A DNA stretch of 40,812 nucleotides, taken from Pirellula sp. GTDB lineage: Bacteria > Planctomycetota > Planctomycetia > Pirellulales > Pirellulaceae. The stretch covers positions 1 to 40,812 of the forward strand of contig JAJTID010000029.1 of assembly GCA_021300155.1 (NCBI GenBank), given 5' to 3'. Below the pieces are notes generated by a model. That model saw only the letters and a program-made list of their open reading frames with translations, did no database searches and had not been told where the DNA came from. Shown here in pieces: positions 17,675-27,838 of the stretch. A program made the position numbers and the translations under genes. Every line of letters begins with the position of its first letter. Positions within the stretch are counted from its first letter, which is position 1.

Positions 17675-18760
17675 ATGCCAGCTATTCGTCTAGCGAATAC
17701 GGTCGTAAAGCTGATTGCGTGCATTCTACTTTTCTGCAGTGATGCTAATTCCCAGCAAGCTCGTACCCGCAATGCAGAGTCGCATTCCGACGTACGCGAA
17801 GCGCCAATGGGCAATTCCACGAGGGAGGCTCGTGACAGCGCTCTGCGGGGCATTCCCTTTCATGCTTTGAATGCCCAGTCGGCGGCCAAGATTCGAGGGA
17901 TCACCGAACATAGCACCTACTTCCGTCGCATGCCAAGCCAAGCCATGGAGTGTGAGCCTGAGATGTTTACATTCATGGCCCGCAATCCAGAAGTTATCGT
18001 GGGCATCTGGGACGTCATGGGCATAACGCGAGTAAGTTTACAGCGTGTTTCCCAGTATCAACACGTTGGAGACGATGGAGCAGGGACGAAATGCAAAATG
18101 GATCTCGTCTTCGGAAACGACTCCACTCATATCTACGTGGTAGATGGAGTTTACGATGGCAACATGTGGCCAAAAGAACTCACTGGCCAAAGCGTCATCG
18201 TCTTGAACCACCAGAACTCCAAATCAGCCAACGGCACAAATCATGTTTCAGTAACCATGGATATCTTCTTAAAGCTGAACAATCTTGGAGCAGATCTCGT
18301 TGTTCGAACCTTAGGACCATTGGTAAGCAAGAGCGCTGACTATAACTTCACTGAGTGCCTCGCATTCGTGTCACAGGTATCCCAGGTAGCAGTTGCCAAT
18401 CCAACCGGTATTCAAGGGTTAGCAGCGAGGCTTACCAACGTAGATCCAAAGATTCGGGAGCAGTTTGTTGCGACGGCAAATTCGGTCGGCGGACGATCGG
18501 GGCGAATCGCAAAGAATCCCTCGACAACCTTGACACCCAGCGGCTATAGTGTGGAAGATGCGTTGCTGGTGGATTCCCCAAGTGCTCAGAGTCGAGTTCC
18601 TCCACCAGCCGCGATACTACCGTCTAGCAATTCCTCGACGCCCGTTTCTACACGTAAAGGGCAGCCAAGCCAGCCAGTTGAGGATTCAGCCAGCGATTCC
18701 CCGACGATTCAAAAGCTGAATCGCACCAAGCCTAGCACTGATGCCGTACCGAATAAATGA
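17675..18760 (+). CDS. Secreted protein of unknown function
   Basis: The 361-residue product has a signal peptide (MPAIRLANTVVKLIACILLFC, cleavage near ANSQ/QA). The mature part has a globular domain of about residues 60-260 (FHALNAQSAAKIRGITEHSTYFRRMP ... EVIVGIWDVMGITRV) and a Pro/Ser/Thr-rich C-terminal tail. This looks like a lineage-conserved planctomycete envelope protein, but no named family can be assigned. ATG at 17675 was picked for the signal peptide over ATG at 17627. Its last 20 bases overlap the start of rdgB, implying coupled expression. Confidence 0.7.
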   Translation: MPAIRLANTVVKLIACILLFCSDANSQQARTRNAESHSDVREAPMGNSTREARDSALRGIPFHALNAQSAAKIRGITEHSTYFRRMPSQAMECEPEMFTFMARNPEVIVGIWDVMGITRVSLQRVSQYQHVGDDGAGTKCKMDLVFGNDSTHIYVVDGVYDGNMWPKELTGQSVIVLNHQNSKSANGTNHVSVTMDIFLKLNNLGADLVVRTLGPLVSKSADYNFTECLAFVSQVSQVAVANPTGIQGLAARLTNVDPKIREQFVATANSVGGRSGRIAKNPSTTLTPSGYSVEDALLVDSPSAQSRVPPPAAILPSSNSSTPVSTRKGQPSQPVEDSASDSPTIQKLNRTKPSTDAVPNK

Positions 18761-19391
18761 TCTGACACAACACCGCTCGCTGTTTCTCGGCACCAACAAC
18801 AAAAAGAAGATTCTGGAGCTCGAGCAACTTCTTCATCCGCGAGGCTTTGCCTTAAAGACCCCAAAAGATTTCTCCGACACGTTCGATGTCGACGAAACGG
18901 GAACAACATTTATCGAGAACGCTCGCTTGAAAGCGATTGCACAAGCGAGGCACCGTGGCATGTGGACCATCGGTGAAGACAGTGGACTATGCGTCGTCGC
19001 ATTGAAGGGAGCTCCCGGTGTAATCTCTGCGCGTTTCTCGGGTCCAGGTGCAACGGATGAATCCAATAACCAATTGTTGTTGGAACGCATGAATGACATT
19101 CCGATGGATCGACGGCAGGCTTACTACATTTCGACGATAGCCCTAGCTGACCCAGCCGGAGAGATTCATATCGAAACGTCCGGGGAATGTTGGGGTAAGG
19201 TTCTCCGCGAGTATCGTGGGCACGGGGGATTCGGATACGATCCTCTGTTCGAGATCGGCGAGTATCATCAGACTTTTGCCGAAATGGGTGCAGCCGTCAA
19301 ACGAGCCATCAGCCACCGCGCCAGGTCGTTGAGAGCGTTTCTTCGCAAACTCGATGATGCCATCTCGGTGTCCGACCGCGAGATTGCGTAA
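18741..19391 (+). CDS. rdgB: Non-canonical purine NTP pyrophosphatase (RdgB/HAM1)
   Basis: The 216-residue enzyme hydrolyses dITP, ITP and XTP to monophosphates, keeping them out of DNA and RNA. Seen in family order: LGTNNKKKILELEQLL (the TxNxxK nucleotide site), DETGTTFIENARLKA, GEDSGLCVVALKGAPGVISARFSG (the catalytic aspartate lies in EDSG), GGFGYDPLF and SHRARSLRAF. All key segments are intact and the length is normal. Its ATG lies 20 bases inside the end of the secreted-protein gene. The permease gene begins 5 bases after its stop. Confidence 0.95.
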   Translation: MPYRINDLTQHRSLFLGTNNKKKILELEQLLHPRGFALKTPKDFSDTFDVDETGTTFIENARLKAIAQARHRGMWTIGEDSGLCVVALKGAPGVISARFSGPGATDESNNQLLLERMNDIPMDRRQAYYISTIALADPAGEIHIETSGECWGKVLREYRGHGGFGYDPLFEIGEYHQTFAEMGAAVKRAISHRARSLRAFLRKLDDAISVSDREIA

Positions 19392-19396
19392 GCATC

Positions 19397-20155
19397 GTGT
19401 TGTCATCGAGTCCATTCCCACAAGACATTTGGCAATGGGGCCTGCTTGCGATCGCAGCCATGGGGATTGGAATCACCAAAAGTGGATTCTCAGGCATGGG
19501 CATGGTCCATGTCTTGATCTTCGCGCATGTGTTAGGAGCCCGTGAGTCAACAGGCATCGTATTGCCAATGCTTATCGCGGGCGATGTATTCGCCATTCTC
19601 TTCTACGGCAAGCATGCGAACTGGAGCTACATCTATCGAATGATCCCGCCCGCATTGATCGGGATCTGTATTGGCGCCTGGGCCATGACCTGGCTGAATG
19701 GAACGGTTTACAAACCGCTGATTGGCGGGATCATCTTGATTCTGGTGGTTCTCCAAATCATGAGAATTTGGAAGCCACAATGGTTCGAGAATGTTCCTCA
19801 GTCCAATGGGTTTGCATGGAGCATGGGGACATTGGCAGGTACTACCACGATGATGGCGAATGCCGCTGGTCCTGTTTTCGGATTGTATCTACTGGCCATC
19901 GGCCTTCCTAAGTTGGAATTCGTTGGAACGGCCGCTTGGTTTTTCTTGCTCATCAATGTAACCAAGATTCCGTTTAGCTGGGGGCTAGGATTAATTCGTG
20001 TGGACACTTTGTGGATGAATGTTCTATTACTCCCATTGGTTGCGTTCGGGCTATGGGCAGGCCGCAAGCTGGTCGAGCGGTTGTCGCAGAAAGTATTCGA
20101 TAGCTTGGTTCTTTCGGTCACCGCCGTTGCCGCAGTTCGGATGGTTCTCGGATAA
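19397..20155 (+). CDS. TSUP-family permease (TauE/SafE)
   Basis: The 252-residue integral membrane protein has about eight hydrophobic helices. Two glycine-rich half-repeats are seen: GIGITKSGFSGMGMVHVLIF in the first half and GTLAGTTTMMANAAGPVFGLYLLA in the second. This is the duplicated 4-TM pattern of TSUP transporters, which export sulfite, sulfoacetate or other small anions. The substrate cannot be told; no sulfonate genes adjoin it. It uses a GTG start at 19397 (TTG next codon is an alternative), 5 bases after rdgB. Confidence 0.88.
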   Translation: MLSSSPFPQDIWQWGLLAIAAMGIGITKSGFSGMGMVHVLIFAHVLGARESTGIVLPMLIAGDVFAILFYGKHANWSYIYRMIPPALIGICIGAWAMTWLNGTVYKPLIGGIILILVVLQIMRIWKPQWFENVPQSNGFAWSMGTLAGTTTMMANAAGPVFGLYLLAIGLPKLEFVGTAAWFFLLINVTKIPFSWGLGLIRVDTLWMNVLLLPLVAFGLWAGRKLVERLSQKVFDSLVLSVTAVAAVRMVLG

Positions 20156-20542
20156 CGCATTCTGTGGCAAGGAACAACCGACGGATCAAATCGACTCAAC
20201 AGTTAGAAACGTAAGAAACTGAACGAGGAGACTCCGGTCACTTCATTCTCGGAGCTATGAGAACGCTTCGACGGTCGCATGGCGATTCAAAAGATTGGCC
20301 TTGGAGATCAGTACAAAGCGCAGAATCAGCTTAACAGCGTTATCTGCTCCAAAGCTCACCGTTCGGTAGAAATACTCTTGGTCAAACGGATTACCAATGC
20401 CGAGATCTAAATTCCAAAACTAAACTGGTTTACAAGCAAACGGAGTCGGGAACAGTGAATCCAGCGGGTTGACCATTCTTTCTCACGACTGAATCCGGAT
20501 TGCTAACGCAAGTAGTTTATTCCCGTGCCAGCACGAGTCATA
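20156..20542. other. Intergenic stretch with an open minus-strand frame
   Basis: These 387 bases have no supported gene. On the minus strand 20258-20419 is open for 54 codons and reads like protein (...IGNPFDQEYFYRTVSFGADN...), but it has no start codon and both ends are closed by stops. It may be a gene relic. Confidence 0.4.
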
Positions 20543-21019
20543 ATGTATCCCGAATCTTACGGACACAACCCACACTTCCCTAAGGCATCCGACTTTAGAG
20601 TGATAAAGAATGACGCAACCTTGGGGTTCGGCGTCATCACTTATCGAGCTTTCAAACCGGGTGAATTGATTGCAGCACTTGCTGGCGAGGTAATTACACA
20701 AGTCACGCAACATAGCTTGCAGATTGAAACCGGATTGCATTTACTCGATTTGTATTTTTGCGGCTACTTCTTGCATTCATGCGATCCGAATGTCCATTTA
20801 GATCTGAATAACCGAACGGTTCATGCGATTCGTTGCATACGGCCTGGCGACTATTTATTGATGGACTATGCTCAAACCGAGGAAGTGTTGTTCAAGCAGT
20901 TTCGATGTCAGTGCGATTCCTCCAATTGTCGCGGTTGGATTACCGGGTACAAGGAACGACCGGATGAACAGTCGATCGATTATCAAAAGTATTTGATGGG
21001 GTGCGACATTGTCGAGTAG
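20543..21019 (+). CDS. Small SET-domain protein (putative lysine methyltransferase)
   Basis: The 158-residue product is a stand-alone SET domain, a SAM-dependent protein lysine methyltransferase fold. Seen: GFGVITYRAFKPGELI (about 28-43, the GxG-type SAM strand), FLHSCDPNVHLD (76-87, family NHSCxPN), AIRCIRPGDYLLMDYAQ (95-111, with the catalytic-type Tyr109), and a post-SET zinc motif CQCDSSNC (122-129). The first asparagine of NHSC is leucine here. ATG at 20543 is used; GTG at 20525 is in frame. It sits alone, about 290 bases upstream of the phosphonate genes, in the same direction. Target protein unknown. Confidence 0.8.
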   Translation: MYPESYGHNPHFPKASDFRVIKNDATLGFGVITYRAFKPGELIAALAGEVITQVTQHSLQIETGLHLLDLYFCGYFLHSCDPNVHLDLNNRTVHAIRCIRPGDYLLMDYAQTEEVLFKQFRCQCDSSNCRGWITGYKERPDEQSIDYQKYLMGCDIVE

Positions 21020-21309
21020 CTATTTATTTCTTCGTCCGGAAGTGTTCCGATCGAATGTAACCAGGAGTGTTCGAATGATCCATACAAAGAGTACAACCTA
21101 TCCAATTGTGATAGGCGTAACAATCCTCGCATTTTCAAAGGCCGATTCCGGATAAACTCATTGCGACTTGTGCGACTACAACTATCCTACGCTAACCCTT
21201 CGTCTCGAAGTGGAAACAGCATGAATTTCAAATGCTCTTGACCTGATGGCTACCATTTCCAAGTTTTGAATCACACTTTGCACTGACCGTTCCATTTTGC
21301 TGTTGGCCC

Positions 21310-22971
21310 ATGCTCGATCGACCTGTAAATTCACAACCATGTAGCTTGTTCACTAAATCGGCAAAGCTGCGCGAGATAGTCGAATCGTCGGAATTATGTT
21401 TCTTGATGGAAGCCCACAATGGACTAAGCGCGCGCATCGTCGAAGAGGCGGGGTTCGAAGCGATTTGGGCGAGCGGACTATCGATCTCGGCTTCATTGGG
21501 TTTGCGTGATTCCAACGAAGCGACTTGGACTCAAGTGCTTGAAGTTTTGGAATTCATGTCCGACGCCAGTACGATTCCAATTCTTGTTGATGGCGATACT
21601 GGCTATGGCGACTTTAACACGATGCGGCGATTGGTTAGAAAACTAGAGTCTCGAGACATTGCTGGCGTCTGCATCGAAGACAAGTGCTTCCCAAAAACGA
21701 ATAGTTTCATTCGTGGAACGAGCCAACCGCTTGCGAAGATTGATGAGTTCTGTGGAAAGATAAAGGCGGGACGCGATGCGCAACAGAACGAAAACTTTGT
21801 GATCGTTGCACGCGTAGAAGCGTTCATCGCTGGATGGGGATTGGGAGAAGCTGTCAAACGTGCCGAGGCGTATATGGAAGCGGGAGCTGACGCTATCTTG
21901 ATGCATAGTGCACTTCGTAATCCTAGTGAAATCTTTGCGTTTTTGAATGAGTGGCAAAATAGATTGCCAGTCGTACTCGTGCCAACGAAGTACTTCACGA
22001 CTCCAACCGATGAGTTTCGCAAACGCGATGTCTCTTGCGTAATATGGGCAAACCATAATCTTCGTTCTTCAATTTCTGCAATGCAGGCGACCTGCGAAAA
22101 GATCTTTCGGGAACAAAATCTCGAAAGTATAGAAGAAGTTGTTGTACCCGTATCGGAGGTGTTTCGACTTCAAGGTGAAGATGAATTAGCCGATGCCGAG
22201 AAAAAGTTTCTGCCCGCAGCTGCGTCAAATACGAGAGCATTGATTCTGGCCTATACGCGAGGCGAGGAGATGGGTGAACTTACCGTGGATCGGCCGAAAG
22301 CGATGGTTGAAATCAACGGCAAACCATTATTGAATCATATCATCGAAGCCTATCGATCTGCAGGTGTTCGTGACTTGAATGTGATTCGCGGTTATCGCGG
22401 TGAGTGCTTGGAGAACATCGGGTGTACACTTTTTAACTCAAAAACAATTGACCGTCGAAGCGAAGTTTTTGCTGTTTCCTCTGCCCTCGAAGTGCTTGAG
22501 GGCAACATGTTGATTTCCTATGGGGACGTCCTCTTCAAGAAATTCATCGTGACGCAACTTTTGGACTGCGAAGCTGATTTCGCAGTGATGATCGATACCG
22601 CATGGAGGAATAGTCGCAATAGGAATCGTTTTGCAGACTATGTCGTTTGCTCACGCGAAAGCTCACAAGTCGGGTTCTATGAAGAGGTTTTTTTGAAAAG
22701 AGTAATCAGTGACCTGGCGAATGGATCGCCCATTCATGGCGAATGGATGGGATTTCTGAAGATGTCAGCTACCGGAGCGGAGATATTGCGGAAACTGATT
22801 GTCGAAATGATCGACGAGAACAACTTCAACATGGAAGGATTCGACATGGCAGCATTGCTGAATTTGCTTGTCGAACGCGGCAACGAGATTCGCGTGATTT
22901 ACACGACAGGCAATTGGCTCGATTGCGATAGTGTCGCTGATGCGGTCGAAGGGAGCACGTTCGGACGATGA
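21310..22971 (+). CDS. aepX: PEP mutase fused to a nucleotidyltransferase
   Basis: The 553-residue fusion starts with phosphoenolpyruvate mutase (about 15-295), which makes the C-P bond of phosphonopyruvate. Signatures: [28 protein letters not shown] (52-60), DGDTGYG (94-100) and the diagnostic [10 protein letters not shown] (123-132). Residues about 309-553 are a nucleotidyltransferase of the sugar-nucleotide/LicC type: [22 protein letters not shown] (311-332), then [12 protein letters not shown]. Fused PEP mutase-PntC proteins in other bacteria make CMP-AEP, so a CTP:AEP cytidylyltransferase role is inferred. The nucleotide loop departs from the usual LAAGxGxR (Gly to Thr, Arg to Glu), so activity is not certain. 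It is the first gene of the operon and overlaps the next by ATGA. Confidence 0.93.
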   Translation: MLDRPVNSQPCSLFTKSAKLREIVESSELCFLMEAHNGLSARIVEEAGFEAIWASGLSISASLGLRDSNEATWTQVLEVLEFMSDASTIPILVDGDTGYGDFNTMRRLVRKLESRDIAGVCIEDKCFPKTNSFIRGTSQPLAKIDEFCGKIKAGRDAQQNENFVIVARVEAFIAGWGLGEAVKRAEAYMEAGADAILMHSALRNPSEIFAFLNEWQNRLPVVLVPTKYFTTPTDEFRKRDVSCVIWANHNLRSSISAMQATCEKIFREQNLESIEEVVVPVSEVFRLQGEDELADAEKKFLPAAASNTRALILAYTRGEEMGELTVDRPKAMVEINGKPLLNHIIEAYRSAGVRDLNVIRGYRGECLENIGCTLFNSKTIDRRSEVFAVSSALEVLEGNMLISYGDVLFKKFIVTQLLDCEADFAVMIDTAWRNSRNRNRFADYVVCSRESSQVGFYEEVFLKRVISDLANGSPIHGEWMGFLKMSATGAEILRKLIVEMIDENNFNMEGFDMAALLNLLVERGNEIRVIYTTGNWLDCDSVADAVEGSTFGR

Positions 22972-24110
22972 ACGCAGATGTCTTGCTTGACGCCCTTCGC
23001 AATCATGGATTCGGTTTGATTAGCGGGGTCCCTTGTTCGTACTTGACACCATTGATCAATGCAACGATCGATTCTCCAACGACTCGTTACATCAACGCGG
23101 CAAACGAAGGGGAAGCAGTTGCCATTTGCAGCGGAGCTGAGCTCGGCGGTGTTCGTTCGGTGGCGATGTTTCAAAACTCAGGACTGGGAAATGCTGTCAG
23201 TCCGCTTACCAGTTTGAATGCGATTTTTCGTATTCCGGTGCTCTTGATTACCACGTGGCGAGGCCAACCTGGCAAGAAGCAAGACGAGCCCCAGCATTCA
23301 TTGGTCGGTCGTGTGATGCCTAAGTTGGTCGATACGATGGAGATTCCCTACGCGATGTTTCCTGCCGATCAAGCGGAGTTGGACCATGTATTGGCAAGAG
23401 CAATCAAGTCGATGGATGCGACCGGATTGCCATTTGCTTTGTTCATGGAAGACGGAACAATTGACAAACGAGAACTGCAAACGAAACCTCCAACGCGCGA
23501 CTTAAAACGCCTCGCACCACCCGAGATTCCGACGAGTACTTTGGATGTCGACGAATGTTTGGCTAGTATCGCGACGATTGCCTCGCAAGCAGAAGCGGCT
23601 GTATTGGCCACCACCGGCTTTACCGGGAGAGCCTTGTACAATGTTGGAGATCGAGCGAACCAACTTTATATGGTTGGCTCCATGGGATGTATCAGCAGTT
23701 TAGCTTTAGGTGTCGCGCTGGCCTGTCCACAACGCCATGTGATCGCGATCGACGGCGATGGTGCGTTTCTGATGCGAATGAGTGCATTGTGCGCCGTCGC
23801 GGACGCCGCCCCAAGGAATCTGACACATATTGTGCTGGACAATGGTGTTCACGATTCTACCGGCGCGCAAGCGACGCTTGCGCACAGGGTCGACATCCCG
23901 GCAGTGGCAGCGGCTTGCGGATATCCAAACGTTGAAGTTGCTGACACCGTCAAGTCATTGGAGATACTTCTACGATCAGACGCTCAATCGTTGCGACTGA
24001 TTTATGTTCGCACGCGACCGCGCGAGAATCGAGATTTGCCGCGACCGAGTATCACCCCCGAACAAGTAGCACATCGATTACGAAAATGGCTTCACGGAGA
24101 ATCAGTGTGA
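22968..24110 (+). CDS. aepY: Phosphonopyruvate decarboxylase
   Basis: The 380-residue thiamine diphosphate enzyme decarboxylates phosphonopyruvate to phosphonoacetaldehyde, pulling the unfavourable mutase reaction forward. Seen: [11 protein letters not shown] (20-30), the cofactor-activating glutamate in NEGEAVA (47-53), a pyrimidine-binding N-terminal domain, and the diphosphate/Mg motif [14 protein letters not shown] ... [10 protein letters not shown] (261-299) with Asp262 and Asn292. The length is normal. Translation is coupled to aepX by the 4-base ATGA overlap and it overlaps the transaminase gene at its end. Confidence 0.95.
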   Translation: MNADVLLDALRNHGFGLISGVPCSYLTPLINATIDSPTTRYINAANEGEAVAICSGAELGGVRSVAMFQNSGLGNAVSPLTSLNAIFRIPVLLITTWRGQPGKKQDEPQHSLVGRVMPKLVDTMEIPYAMFPADQAELDHVLARAIKSMDATGLPFALFMEDGTIDKRELQTKPPTRDLKRLAPPEIPTSTLDVDECLASIATIASQAEAAVLATTGFTGRALYNVGDRANQLYMVGSMGCISSLALGVALACPQRHVIAIDGDGAFLMRMSALCAVADAAPRNLTHIVLDNGVHDSTGAQATLAHRVDIPAVAAACGYPNVEVADTVKSLEILLRSDAQSLRLIYVRTRPRENRDLPRPSITPEQVAHRLRKWLHGESV

Positions 24111-25204
24111 GTGTCCCAAATGAGCGATTTGTTTTGTTGAATCCAGGACCGGTGACATTGACCGATACCGTTCGTGATTCATTAACACAGCGAGACATGT
24201 GCCATCGTGAATCCGCATTCTCCGATTTGATGCGTGATGTTCGCGGTCAATTATGCCATATCTATGACTCGGAACAGGCCTGGACATCGGTATTACTGAC
24301 GGGTTCGGGAACGGCCGCCGTAGAGTCGATGGTCAGTTCCTTGGTTTCTGGAGAACGAACTGCGTTGGTAGCTGCAAACGGTGTGTACGGCGAACGTATT
24401 GAATCGATGTTAAAGCATGCTGGTAAATGTCCAGTGATGGTCCGTAGCGAGTGGGCCGACCCGATCGATTTTGATGCGGTGGAAGCGAAGCTCCAACAAG
24501 AGAGTTCGATTAAGCATGTGATTGCTGTGCACCATGAGACGACGACAGGACGGTTGAACGATCTGGGGCGACTAGCCGAACTATGTACTCGCTATGGCAA
24601 ACGAATGCTGATCGATGGCGTTAGCAGTTTCGGTGGCGAGAAACTGGATTTAGACCATTGGCCAATTGACGGGATCGCCGCGACCGCCAACAAGTGTCTA
24701 CACGGTATCCCCGGCATTGCATTCGTGTTGGTACCGAGAACGGTTTCAGAGAAGATGCGACCAAGCGCGTCGAGTCTCTATCTCGACTTGGCGACTAATC
24801 ATTCTGCCCAGGAAAAAGGCTACCCCGCTTTCACGCCCGCGATTCAGTCACTTTATGCGTTGAAACAAGCTCTGATTGAGCTCGAAGCGGCAGGAGGATG
24901 GCAGCAACGTCACCAGTTGTATTGCCAACGTTCAACGAAAGTCGCTGCGGCGTTAGAAGAGATCGAGATCCAACCGCTGCTAGTTAACGCAACGGATCGA
25001 TCGTCCGTACTCACTGCATATCGTTTGCCAAGGGATTGTGACTACGATTCGTTGAGCCAGCCTCTGATAGAAAACAGAATCGTGATTTACGCAGGACAGA
25101 AAGAGCTCGAGAGAATCATCTTCCGGGTTGCAGTCATGGGTGACTTGCGCGAGGACGATTTTGAGAGGTTTTTTCAAACGATCGGGGAGGCACGTAGATC
25201 ATGA
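24086..25204 (+). CDS. aepZ: 2-aminoethylphosphonate:pyruvate transaminase
   Basis: The product of about 372 residues is a PLP-dependent fold-I aminotransferase that interconverts phosphonoacetaldehyde and AEP; in this operon the direction is synthesis. Seen: LLNPGPVTLTDTVRDSL, the family RDMCHRE (37-42), TGSGTAAVESM (72-82), the PLP-binding Asp in LIDGVSSFGGEKLD, and the Schiff-base lysine in ATANKCLHGIPG (Lys203). The ATG at 24086 overlaps aepY by 25 bases; the in-frame GTG at 24107 forms a GTGA overlap and gives the N-terminal length typical for PhnW-like proteins, so it may be the real start. Confidence 0.93.
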   Translation: MASRRISVSVPNERFVLLNPGPVTLTDTVRDSLTQRDMCHRESAFSDLMRDVRGQLCHIYDSEQAWTSVLLTGSGTAAVESMVSSLVSGERTALVAANGVYGERIESMLKHAGKCPVMVRSEWADPIDFDAVEAKLQQESSIKHVIAVHHETTTGRLNDLGRLAELCTRYGKRMLIDGVSSFGGEKLDLDHWPIDGIAATANKCLHGIPGIAFVLVPRTVSEKMRPSASSLYLDLATNHSAQEKGYPAFTPAIQSLYALKQALIELEAAGGWQQRHQLYCQRSTKVAAALEEIEIQPLLVNATDRSSVLTAYRLPRDCDYDSLSQPLIENRIVIYAGQKELERIIFRVAVMGDLREDDFERFFQTIGEARRS

Positions 25205-25322
25205 ACGTGTCCAGATCCATTTTGAATATATATTTATCGTTTGTTCACGCATGTTGTCCAAGTCAGCGACGACTCCCCACTGCGTTGCATCTTTCGAGTC
25301 GCTGTCGGATGATACCCTTTCC

Positions 25323-26636
25323 ATGAGTTTGCTTAAGCACCTGCCACGTTTCAAAGCAGCGCGACGATCACAGGCGGAATTGGAAGTTCGCGAAAATTGG
25401 TCACGGGAACAGATTGCGGCATTTCAACTGCAACGTCTCAACCAACTTTGGGGAAATGCGATCGCACATACTTCCTTTTTTCGTGAGTGTGCGCGAACAC
25501 GGGGGCTGCCTGGAGAATTTTCCTCACTCAGCCACTTTCAGGCGGTTTGTCCAATTCTGAACAAGGATTTGGTTCGAACGCGTCAGAACGATTTTTTCTC
25601 TGATGTTGCGGAGAAAGGTGCATGGTACCGCTCGGGAGGTTCAACTGGTTTTCCTGCTTCGTATTTCAGATCGCACGAGGCACATCGCGAGATCCTTCGT
25701 GGACGTTATCGAGGCCATGCAAAGTGGGGTGTAGACCTCTTCGATAAGTGGGCGTTTTTGTGGGGGCATGCCGCTTCGTTCTCACCAGGGTTTGCTGGGC
25801 GAATTGAGCGAGTGAAACGACATTTAGCAGACTGGCTTCGAAATCGACTAAGGGTCTCGGCATACGACTTGTCTTCCGAGGCTTTACGTGAGTATCTAAG
25901 GCGAATCGGCGAGTTTCGCCCTGCTGCAATTTATGCTTATAGCACTGCTGCGTTTCTGCTTGCGAAAGAAGCCAAGGCCATCGGATTTCATTGTCCTTCA
26001 CTGAAAATGCTTGTCTTGACGGCCGAACCTGTTCTGCCACGCGTTGTGAAAGAGTGCGAAGAAGCCTTTGGCGTTCCAGCCCTTATCGAGTACGGTTCTG
26101 CAGAAACAAACGTTTTAGCGTTTGAGTGGCCAGATCGAACGCTCCGGGTGCGGGACGATATCTTTTTTGTCGAAACGCCACAACGAGAAGATGGTCGTTA
26201 CGATATTCTGATCACCGTACTTAATAGCCATTCGTTTCCTTTGATACGCTATGCAATTGGAGATGTTTGCGACGGACCTATCCAACGACCTGATTTTGGC
26301 TTTGCATACCTGAGCAATATCTCCGGCCGACAGCACGACGTGCTTTACGATAAGTCGGGCGGGGCAATCGTCGCTTGGTTCGAGGATCTTTTGGAACGTA
26401 ATGAAGAGATCCGTCGGTATCAGATCCACCAAATTGAAACAGGAGAACTTACTGTTTCTCTTGAGTTAACAAATGCCTTGGCCACTGCAGATCTAGATCG
26501 TATTAAAGAGGCAATGTCGAATCGGATTGGGTTCGATGTTAAGGTTCAAGTTCTCGACAAACTTCCGCTATCGCGTGCAGGTAAACATCGCGGAATCACT
26601 TCAGACTTTGTTACATCGACGAGCATACATAACTGA
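25323..26636 (+). CDS. CapK-type adenylate-forming protein, copy 1
   Basis: The 437-residue product belongs to the CapK / phenylacetate-CoA-ligase-like family found in capsule and exopolysaccharide loci. The ATP-loop SGGSTG is at 104-109, the second core motif EYGSAET at 256-262 and the hinge-region SGRQHD near 334-339; these match adenylating enzymes, though the acyl substrate of CapK proteins is not known. The start at 25323 aligns residue for residue with the paralog at 28010, so the longer frame to 25128 (inside aepZ) is rejected. The two paralogs align without gaps for about 340 residues. A gap of 118 bases separates it from aepZ. Confidence 0.85.
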   Translation: MSLLKHLPRFKAARRSQAELEVRENWSREQIAAFQLQRLNQLWGNAIAHTSFFRECARTRGLPGEFSSLSHFQAVCPILNKDLVRTRQNDFFSDVAEKGAWYRSGGSTGFPASYFRSHEAHREILRGRYRGHAKWGVDLFDKWAFLWGHAASFSPGFAGRIERVKRHLADWLRNRLRVSAYDLSSEALREYLRRIGEFRPAAIYAYSTAAFLLAKEAKAIGFHCPSLKMLVLTAEPVLPRVVKECEEAFGVPALIEYGSAETNVLAFEWPDRTLRVRDDIFFVETPQREDGRYDILITVLNSHSFPLIRYAIGDVCDGPIQRPDFGFAYLSNISGRQHDVLYDKSGGAIVAWFEDLLERNEEIRRYQIHQIETGELTVSLELTNALATADLDRIKEAMSNRIGFDVKVQVLDKLPLSRAGKHRGITSDFVTSTSIHN

Positions 26637-26704
26637 TCGGATAATTTCGACTTCGCCCCGATCAATCCACTTGATTGGTTAAAAGAATTAGAGAATCAAC
26701 AACT

Positions 26705-27838
26705 ATGCCAACCATCATTCGCAGAGCTTTTTCAACCTATCCGTTTTATGAAAGGTGGAGATACTCACGAAAAATCAATCAACTCAAGAAAGAATATCCT
26801 GCGGCCTTCAAAACGAAATTGTCTCCAGAGTTAGAACGGGAGATAACCTCCTACTGGCGTTCGTTTGGCGTAAAAGTGAATCTTGATTGGCATCGAGGTT
26901 ACATCGGCATCTGTGGTGGAGAGAATGTTCATCGATACATTCCTGAGGACATCTATTATGCGTACATTGAGCGCGCCCTGAGTCGATTGGAACTGGCAGA
27001 TGCCTACGGTGATAAAAATGAGTACGATCGAATTTTTCCTGGTGTTCGAGGGCCGATTACTCTGATCCGAAGTATTAACGGTCGATTCTACGATCGCGAA
27101 TATCGGTATCTTACGCGCAAGCGCGCGGAAGATACCATCGTCGGTTTCGAGGGTGATTTAATAGTCAAGCCATCGCTGGATAGCGGAGATGGTAAGAATG
27201 TTCGCAAACTAACCGTGGCTAAAGGGAAACTCTCGTTTGGAAACGAATCGACCAACTTTGATGAGTTAGTCAAAAACTATGGACTCGATTATCTAGTCCA
27301 ATTCGTTTTTCAGCAGCACCCATCGATGGCCGAGTTTCATCCCTCATCCGTCAACACCATTCGTTTTTACACACTGCGTTTCGATGACGAGATCAAAATC
27401 ATCTCGGCCGTTTTTCGGTCTGGGAACATGGGCCGATGTTTCGACAATCGCGGGATCCCTTGTGGTATCAGGCACGATGGAAGCCTGAATGATCATGCGG
27501 CGACAAAGTATTTCACCAAGTTTGAATCACATCCAGTGACTGGAAAAAAGTTCAAAGGTTTTGTTATTCCTGGCTGGAAAGATGCTTGCGAATTCGTCAA
27601 GCTGCTTCACCAGAACCTGCGGTATTTTGAGAGTGTCTCTTGGGACGTCACGATCAACCCGGAGTCGGAACCATGCTTGATGGAGATCAATCTCAATTTT
27701 CAAGAGATCAATTTTCATCAGGTTAACAATGGCCCGCTTTACGGCGATTTAACAGACGAAGTATTGAGCCGTGTTTTCCAACGCATTAGCCCGAAACCGT
27801 TCTGTCGCTTCTCGAATCGGCGGACCTCGGAAAAGTAA
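26705..27838 (+). CDS. Sugar-transfer-associated ATP-grasp enzyme
   Basis: The 377-residue product matches the ATP-grasp family linked to sugar-transfer loci. Seen: DLIVKPSLDSGDGKNV (nucleotide-lid lysine and glycine-rich loop), LVQFVFQQHPSMAEFHPSSVNTIRFYTL (the SVNTIR signature), and the Mg-binding PCLMEINLNFQEINFHQ near the end. ATP-grasp enzymes join a carboxylate, through an acyl phosphate, to an amine, thiol or imine. ATG at 26705 is preferred over the TTG at 26675. It lies between the two CapK copies, 68 bases after the first and 171 before the second. A role in linking an amine such as AEP to a uronic acid is inference. Confidence 0.88.
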   Translation: MPTIIRRAFSTYPFYERWRYSRKINQLKKEYPAAFKTKLSPELEREITSYWRSFGVKVNLDWHRGYIGICGGENVHRYIPEDIYYAYIERALSRLELADAYGDKNEYDRIFPGVRGPITLIRSINGRFYDREYRYLTRKRAEDTIVGFEGDLIVKPSLDSGDGKNVRKLTVAKGKLSFGNESTNFDELVKNYGLDYLVQFVFQQHPSMAEFHPSSVNTIRFYTLRFDDEIKIISAVFRSGNMGRCFDNRGIPCGIRHDGSLNDHAATKYFTKFESHPVTGKKFKGFVIPGWKDACEFVKLLHQNLRYFESVSWDVTINPESEPCLMEINLNFQEINFHQVNNGPLYGDLTDEVLSRVFQRISPKPFCRFSNRRTSEK

